From contig NC_084819.1 of the NCBI RefSeq assembly GCF_963583255.1, positions 17,453,616 to 17,517,615 of the forward strand: 64,000 bases of DNA, read 5' to 3'. This DNA is from Pyrus communis (lineage: Eukaryota > Streptophyta > Magnoliopsida > Rosales > Rosaceae). A program made the position numbers and the translations under genes. Shown here piece after piece: positions 57,831-64,000 of this stretch (within the stretch, counting starts at the first letter, position 1; each line of letters opens with the position of its first letter). The notes under the pieces are model-generated. The model was not told the origin of the DNA, ran no database searches, and was given only the letters and a program-made list of their open reading frames with translations.

Positions 57831-60800
57831 TCAGTCACCGGAAACATAAGCCTTGCCTTCGTAATACCTTTTCTCACTTGCTGCCTTTTTCTCGTTACGT
57901 TTCTGCAGGAAAAGAGATGGTGATAAGCCATAAGTTTGAAGCATGCTAAGCAGATTTCAAAACAATATCAACTAAAACATTTGTTGAACATAAGAATGCT
58001 TTATGTTTATAATGTTGGAAATTTCATTCTATATCATGGGTCCACATTTGAACAAGAGTATTGCGAGGAAGTTCAGGTATAGGGGGAAACCTGGTATGCT
58101 TCATGATTGGATACAATCCTTCTAATTATCGTGGAAGTGGTGATATCAAGCGAGCTATCCAAAACTTTGAAGATGCCCAAACTGATTGGGACTTCATATG
58201 GATTGCCTTCTTCCTGCAAAATAAAAATGTGTAAATAACCAACGCATCTTGGCGGCTCCAGAATTAAAGCTACCGAAGTAAATATATCAGCGTTAGGACC
58301 TTGTTTTGCAATTTACCTTTTCAAAGTTGCTATTCTCTGCTACTGTTCCGTGGACCACTAAGGAGATGTTAAAGGTTGTGAGCTGCAGCAATAAAACATT
58401 CCACAAAGAATCATATAATTATAAATGTGAGCACTGTTTTAAACAAGTGAAGTTCACAAAAATATGGAAAGTACTCAAATGAGATTACTGGTAGACCCAA
58501 ATTCTAGTTCAAGTAACATTAAATGTGGGGGGGGGGGGGGGGGGGGGGTGTTGAAATTAACTATATCCAACTTCCCGAATAAGAAAATTTTGTGACGAAA
58601 AGAAATAACCATAAGGAAACCAGAAGAATACAGGAGAAGAATGAAGGCTGACTAAAAGCATAATGAAGCAAACTCAGGACCAAATGTAAGACAAGCCCAC
58701 CATGTCTTTTGAGATTTCCCATGGAGAACCGATTATAACCTCATCCACATAGCGGCATGCCAAAACACTTAGGCTTCTTTCGTGAAGGTTCATTATTGGG
58801 CGATGTGCTCCTCTATTAGCACTGCAATGCAAATATTAGAAACAGCTATTACTAGTGGATTTTGAAATCTAGTATATAATGCAATAAAAGGATTTGTACT
58901 TGGAAGAAGAACATAAAAACCTAATGAGAGTTTGCAATAATAAATTAACATATATACAAGGTGGACGTTCATGAACTGAAGTATTAGTGAAATATATAAA
59001 GTTTTGGGTTCAATCGCAACCAGGAATTGAAATAATACACATATGGTGAGAGCAAAGTGGCATTTTTATGTGATACCAAAATGCACACAAGGCAGGGAAA
59101 CGGGTGCAAACAATAAAGGTAGATTAAGTAAATCAAATTTCATGAAAGATAAACTGATGCTCAGCCAAGTTTTCCAAAGTAGGGACAAGCGACAAGGTTC
59201 TGTTCAATGAGAAAACCTAGAACACTTGGTATAAAGTAACTTATGAAGTCATTTGCTTTTCATGCGACGAGATAATATACACACACGTGCGTGTGCAGGA
59301 CGTTCTGCTACAATTGTATGTTTACTATTGGATTTGATTTTTATCATTGTCAAACTCTATATGGTTCTAAAGTAGATTCAAGTGATTAAAGGGTTATTGG
59401 TTGTAGAAATTAACATGTGAGAGTGAGAGTAAGATGGAGATAGTACCTGACAGTCTGATCAGTGTGTATTCCAACAAGAAGAAAATCCCCAAGCTCTCGT
59501 GCTTTCCTTAAGATCTATATGAAAAGGAAGGCCATGTAACCAAAAAGTAAGTTTTTTCTCCCTTACTAGCTTATCAAATCTAAAGCAAATTTTGGAAAAC
59601 AAGAGAAACAGACAAGAAGACCATAATAGTAGAATGAACAGAAAACAATCCCACATCTAAGAAAAACGGTGCAGATGTGTAAGTGTGTCTGTGTTGTTTG
59701 TTTGTGTGTTCGTGTTTGTATTTGTGTTTGGAAGAGTACTGTAAGTGAAGAAAAAGCTAAAGATATGTGAGTAAAATCATCCACATTACCTCCACATGTC
59801 CAGCATGGAAAAGATCAAATGCACCATCTATATAAACTATGCGCGCGTCAGACTGAGGCCCCTGCATTCAGGCATAAAGCATCATTAAAAAGTGACAACG
59901 CGTAGTAATTCAAGGCCAGCAAGAGAGTGTAGTAAAAATAAGTATACGTGACACAGAAATCATGAATTGTCTTTCCTTTTTCATATGCCTTGTTTATAAA
60001 GAAACAAACTTCGGAATCTAGGTGAGCGATTGAAGAAAAAAATTGCTCTATTTCAAATAACCAGTAGGGAAACAGTTATGGAGACAAAATTACCTTTCCG
60101 TTTGAAAACTGAACAATTCTCCGAGATGTCGGTAGGAAATGAGACACACGGGTTCCACTTCTAGATCCACGATCTTCGAACTTCTGACTGTGACCGTGGC
60201 TGAATTGTCTTTGCAAGGAAGAGTGATGTTGGTTCTCATTAACAGATCTCTCTCTTACACAGAGAAGCATACGCCCTATTACACGGAATTATCAAATAAT
60301 AAAATTAGACTAACAAATTCAAACTGCCGCAATAACAGAACTATACAACCGTAACTCTACACAGAACATCAGTATTTAATCAGCTCCTCTCCTAGAAATG
60401 GAACTAACCAACAATGTCGGTGCTGGAGACGCCTTCTGTCCGTTTGATCTGCTTGTAGCGGCCGGCCTTCTTCGCAAGAGCATAAGCATCGGTCCCATCA
60501 GGAAGCACACATGGGTCATCCCCATGAATGATATAGTCTATATTGTATTTATCAAACAGCTTCTTCATGAACTCTTCGGTTATAGCATAAGGTGCATCCG
60601 GAATCACCTCATCAACCCATTTCACAGCATTAACCATAATCATCCTAATTAACAAGGTAATTAGCTAAACCACACATTCACATAGCCCATAATTATGAAG
60701 CTAATCAGCTGATCAACACAAAAAGTTGGTACCTTTCGTTGAGAGGAGTCACAGGGGGACCTTTATTGACGATGATTTCGGCGTCGCTGACGACTCCGAC

Positions 60801-61079
60801 CACCAATTGGTCGCCGACGGCACGCGCCTGACGGAGGGCGTTGCAGTGGCCGTAGTGCATCATGTCGAAGCAGCCGTCCATGTAAACCCGGACGGGTCTG
60901 TTCTTCTTCCTCCGCCATGGAAGTCCCAAAGGAAGCTGAGGTCCGCCGCGTTCTTCTGAGCCCAGAAGCGAAACCCCGACGCCGACCCCCACCGCCACCA
61001 CCACCCCGCCGACGAGACCCGTGGCTACAAACCTCGCCCAGCTCCGCGCGTTCTCTGAGTTCCCATCTTCCAAACCCAT
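57831..61079 (-). CDS. PECT1: Ethanolamine-phosphate cytidylyltransferase
   Basis: Makes CDP-ethanolamine from CTP and phosphoethanolamine, the committed step of the CDP-ethanolamine route to phosphatidylethanolamine; the plant enzyme sits on the mitochondrial outer membrane. Nine exons: 61079-60733, 60644-60409, 60275-60094, 59861-59790, 59514-59447, 58821-58701, 58382-58317, 58213-58091, 57902-57831; total 1287 nt, 428 aa. An N-terminal membrane helix (residues about 16-38, FVATGLVGGVVVAVGVGVGV) precedes two cytidylyltransferase domains: VYMDGCFDMMHYGHCNALRQ with HYGH, RTEGVSSTDIVGR, then VYIDGAFDLFHAGHVEILRK with HAGH, and DITTSTIIRRI near the end. Both CTP-binding HxGH motifs are intact. 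The start MGLEDGNS is the first ATG; the in-frame upstream codon is TTG. A 22-G run lies in the intron between exons 6 and 7. Confidence 0.96.
58527..58548 (+). repeat. 22-base poly-G run in intron
   Basis: An uninterrupted G homopolymer (C on the coding strand) in the intron between exons 6 and 7 of the PECT1-like gene. Such runs are rare in plant DNA and hard to sequence, so the length may be unreliable. Confidence 0.85.
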
Positions 61080-62172
61080 CTCGAATCTTCTGAAATTTGC
61101 CAAATCAAATCAAACGAAAGCGATTGCTTCGGTCATTTGATTCAACCCAACATTTCCTTCGGCGTATCGAATCGAAAAATCGAAGAATGTCGGCAACTTT
61201 TTTATTCGCAACTGTTGGGTTCTGTTCGGGGGTTCCCCTCACTTTTCTCTCTCTCGCTCAATTTTCACTCTTTCTTTTTCTGTGCGGCGGGTGATTCTTG
61301 GGCTAGGCCTAAAGCGCTGTGTTTCTTCGCCGTTGGATCAAAGATGGACGGTTTGAGATTTTGGATTGAAGCAAAATAGTTTCGCGTTGAAACCGCTTAA
61401 GTGAAACCCATATTTCGCGGACCCATCTCTTTCTCTCTCATCCGTCTTTCACATCTTTGTGCACCCAAATTCTTCATATCTGCAATCCTTGTCGCCCCTT
61501 TTCGTTTCCGAGTCAAAGATGATTGGAAGCTGACGAAACCGGTGGTACTGATCGAGGATGCTTTGTTTGCACGTGTATCTCAAGGGTTGCAACTTTTGGA
61601 TTGAATTGGACTTGTAGTACTCGTGGGTTGCTTTCTTTTATGGTGCACTTACAGTAGGTTTTGGTTTAATGTTGCCAGTTCGGTTCTTTTTGGCTTTGCT
61701 TTTTTGTTTCTGTCTTCCAGATTTTTTGCGTTTATGTTGTTGGTGTTCATTTTTCCTTTGCATGTTATATTGTTGCAGATTCGTGCAGTTGGCGGTCCAA
61801 ATCCACAGACGAAATTCTGGAAGCAAGACCGTGAATTGCAAAATTTTGCTTCGTTAGGTACAGTACAATCCTTGTGAGTAGTATAGATTGGAAACCAAGC
61901 TTGATGCGTACCTATCTTGTTTTTCTTTTACTTTCTTTTTTTTTTTTTTTTTGTTTCTGAATAACCTCAGAAGCTGACTGCCCGGCTTTAACAGTGCATT
62001 TTGCCATGAGAGGTCCTAAGAGTACGTACTATTGCTGCGAAGAGTGCCCGCAGCAGAATAATTAAGCCGGTAATCCCCCTCAGGAGCAGTACCGCCTTCG
62101 GTTAATATCTGTCACTCGATAAGAGTAAGAAGATCATCAGCAACAACATCAAGTTGGCCATCATCAAAATTG
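61080..62172. other. PECT1-like promoter side and intergenic DNA
   Basis: Upstream of the PECT1-like start (minus), with CT-rich stretches near 61190-61290. The frames at 61137-61379, 61401-61604 and 61623-61877 match no family. No other gene is supported. Confidence 0.5.
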
Positions 62173-63442
62173 ATGAACAGCAATATCGATGATCTACCGG
62201 ACTCGTTATGGGTTGAAATCTTTTGTCAACTTCCTTCTTATAAGTACGTTTCACAATGCAAGTGCGTTTCCAAGCGTTGGTGCACTCTCATTTCAGATCC
62301 TCATGTCATTGGCCGTTTTCTAGACCTCCAAAGGGATCGTAAGCAAAAGCCAATAACTACTGCAATAAATTCAGAAGGGGAGGAATTCCTTAAAAGAATG
62401 TCCCCGTCCTCTAAACCGTTGAATCAGCTTTTCCAAAGACTTGTGAGTTTCCACAGTTTGAAACAAGAGCCAGTTGTGGTAGATACGTATAATGACTTGG
62501 TTCTGTGCTGCGCAAGCGAGTTTAACCAGCGGGATTACTATGTCTGCAATCCATACACAACCAGTGGGTTCCCCTTCCTCCCCCACCACAAGTGTGCGCA
62601 TTTGTACTAGTGGGATTCATCTGTGATCTTCCCTACTATAACAACGAGGAAGATTATCAGCCAGGAGATATGATCCAGCTTAATGCGGAGTATAGGTGCA
62701 GAGTTGTGAGATTAATGGATCCTGATGATGGTGATGACGACTACGACGTAGAATATTCCCGCGAATTCAAAGTGCAGATCTTCTCTTCTGAGACTGGTGA
62801 ATGGAGGGAGACAACTGTAATATCTGCGTTCAACTTTAGTTTGAAAAAATTGAGTCCCAGTTTTGTCGTTGCTTCCAAAAGAATGCAGTATTGGATGAGT
62901 GATGACGGAGACATTCTTATTCAGTTGGATCCGTCCATGATCGACAAGAGTGCTAGTGCTAGTGCTAGTTTATCTACTACAACCTGTTATAGACGTCGTT
63001 TTAGTCATGAGTGGGACTTTGTTCCAGTGAGGTGCATAGCAGCTATGATGGGGGTGTGCTGATGTGCGACTACGGCCGTTATTCCCTCAATCTGTCTATT
63101 TGCGAGGTGCATGAAGAAGAACAAGAAGATGATCAGAGAGTGAGAATCCATGAAGAAGCAAAAAGTTTGTTTGTGAAACTTAAGAAGAGGGTCTAGTTGG
63201 TGGATGAAAAAAAGGTTGTGATAGGCCCATGGACAGATTGATGCGGTAGTTTTTGACCCAAATGACGAGGATAGCTTGTATATGATTGTAGATAACCTCC
63301 ATGTCTGCAAAAAAGATATTATCAGGTGCAACATTCTAACAGGAGAGGTGTCAAAGATTGTTGGAAACAGAAATTTAATTGTTTCAGATTCTTCCCGTTT
63401 GTGCTCCCATGGTGGCCGACGCCATGCCAGTCCCTCGACTAG
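62173..63442 (+). pseudogene. F-box protein gene with several frameshifts
   Basis: Starts at the ATG 62173 with an F-box: DDLPDSLWVEIFCQLPSYK, CKCVSKRWCTLISDP. The F-box-associated part follows in pieces. The frame slips by one base near 62561 (after NPYT), continues as VGFICDLPYYNNEEDY and EFKVQIFSSETGEWRE, slips again near 63042, and meets a TAG where RVW is expected (about 63194). Further slips occur near 63235 and 63370, before a typical C-terminal WWPTP motif and a stop at 63440-63442. A TGCTAG triplet-like tract (62950-62970) encodes SASASAS. At least three of the slips look like single-base losses. Either a recent pseudogene or affected by sequencing indels. Confidence 0.82.
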
Positions 63443-63525
63443 CGCAAGGTGCAATATCCGAATAGGCGAGGTGTCAGTGATTGCTACAAACAGAAAAGTA
63501 AATTGTTTCAGGTTCTTCCCGTTTG
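63324..63525 (+). repeat. 123-bp partial tandem duplication at F-box 3' end
   Basis: AGGTGCAACATTC at 63324 and AGGTGCAATATCC at 63447 begin two copies that both run through GGCGAGGTGTCA-type sequence to TGTTTCAG and TTCTTCCCGTTTGT. The second copy lies after the stop, a diverged internal duplication of the gene's 3' end. Confidence 0.75.
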
Positions 63526-63529
63526 TAAG

Positions 63530-64000
63530 CTTATGTTTCCTTCATGAATATAAATCTCCTCAGTTTTCTTCATAAAATCCATTTATAAAATCGATATACA
63601 TACATCAAGCAGTAACAAAAGGAATACCAAATGTATAAACCACTACTAGTGCAAGTGTGTCCACATACATTTTTTACAAAGAGGTGTCTGAACTAAGCTT
63701 ACTTAATATTAATCTCTTGGACATGCTTATTCGATATGGAATACAACATTGTATAATTTTTCTGAACAAACACCTTGTATATATTGATAACAATATAGAA
63801 GCATATGGAAAGTAAATCAAATCAAGAAGACAATAGTGTATTAAAAACGAATGTCCATATGAGAAACAAGAATGCTTTGAATGATATGTTTATTCTTCTC
63901 AAAAAGAGGCATAATATACAATCTTAATCATAACCAAATAGGAAAAAATAATTACAGGATATTACAAAGAGATTTCACCCAAATTACACGGGATTCATCC
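63530..64000. other. Gene-free end of window
   Basis: AT-rich DNA. No gene or repeat was recognised. It may include the 3' UTR of the former F-box gene. Confidence 0.45.

Noticed and set aside
61080..61103. Upstream start extending the PECT1-like protein by 8 residues
   Set aside because: The codon at 61103-61101 is TTG on the coding strand, not ATG. MGLEDG at 61079 is the first ATG.

Overview
The window is nuclear DNA of a flowering plant. GT-AG introns, plant-specific gene families and dense transposon relics show this. Cassandra TRIM elements with 5S-like LTRs and a SINE family that I associate with apple and pear suggest Rosaceae, probably Maleae. The family level is an inference from repeats, not proven.

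Layout. 1-3.8 kb is a repeat cluster with three Cassandra elements. 4.1-7.4 kb (minus) holds a complete 9-exon gene for cofactor-independent phosphoglycerate mutase (559 aa), with a solo Cassandra LTR and SINEs upstream. 12.1-12.9 kb (minus) is a two-exon LURP-one-related (LOR) gene. 13.7-14.6 kb is a 952-bp fold-back Mutator-like element, followed by a LINE 3' end. 17.3-20.7 kb is a 3.46-kb hAT-type element filled with about seven 346-bp tandem repeats. 21.8-26.8 kb is a full-length but dead Ty1/copia element. 28.4-35.1 kb holds two pieces of an F-box gene separated by about 5.6 kb of repeats: a 57-bp minisatellite, a hAT element inside it with an exact 8-bp target duplication, and a further TIR element.

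35.7-40.5 kb is a conserved gene island. A nuclear gene for plastid ribosomal protein L17 (minus, 219 aa) and a PBL8-like receptor-like cytoplasmic kinase (plus, 5 exons, 419 aa) are transcribed divergently. 42.6-43.1 kb encodes a 130-aa secreted cysteine-rich protein. 43.1-49.5 kb shows no gene.

50.2-57.2 kb is a tandem segmental duplication. Each unit carries one LOR gene (both 222 aa) and its upstream DNA. Each copy has gained different transposons at sites that are still empty in the other, so the pair gives a natural before/after record of insertion. A hAT element sits directly against the TATA box of the second copy. 57.8-61.1 kb (minus) is a complete 9-exon ethanolamine-phosphate cytidylyltransferase gene (PECT1-like, 428 aa). 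62.2-63.4 kb is a frameshifted F-box pseudogene.

The intact genes cover glycolysis (iPGAM), phosphatidylethanolamine synthesis (PECT1), plastid translation (L17) and signalling or defence (PBL8-like kinase, LOR proteins). They are unrelated neighbours, not a pathway cluster. Exon joins were derived by hand from splice consensus and reading-frame continuity. All five multi-exon genes that I joined close in frame, at lengths I regard as normal for their families.
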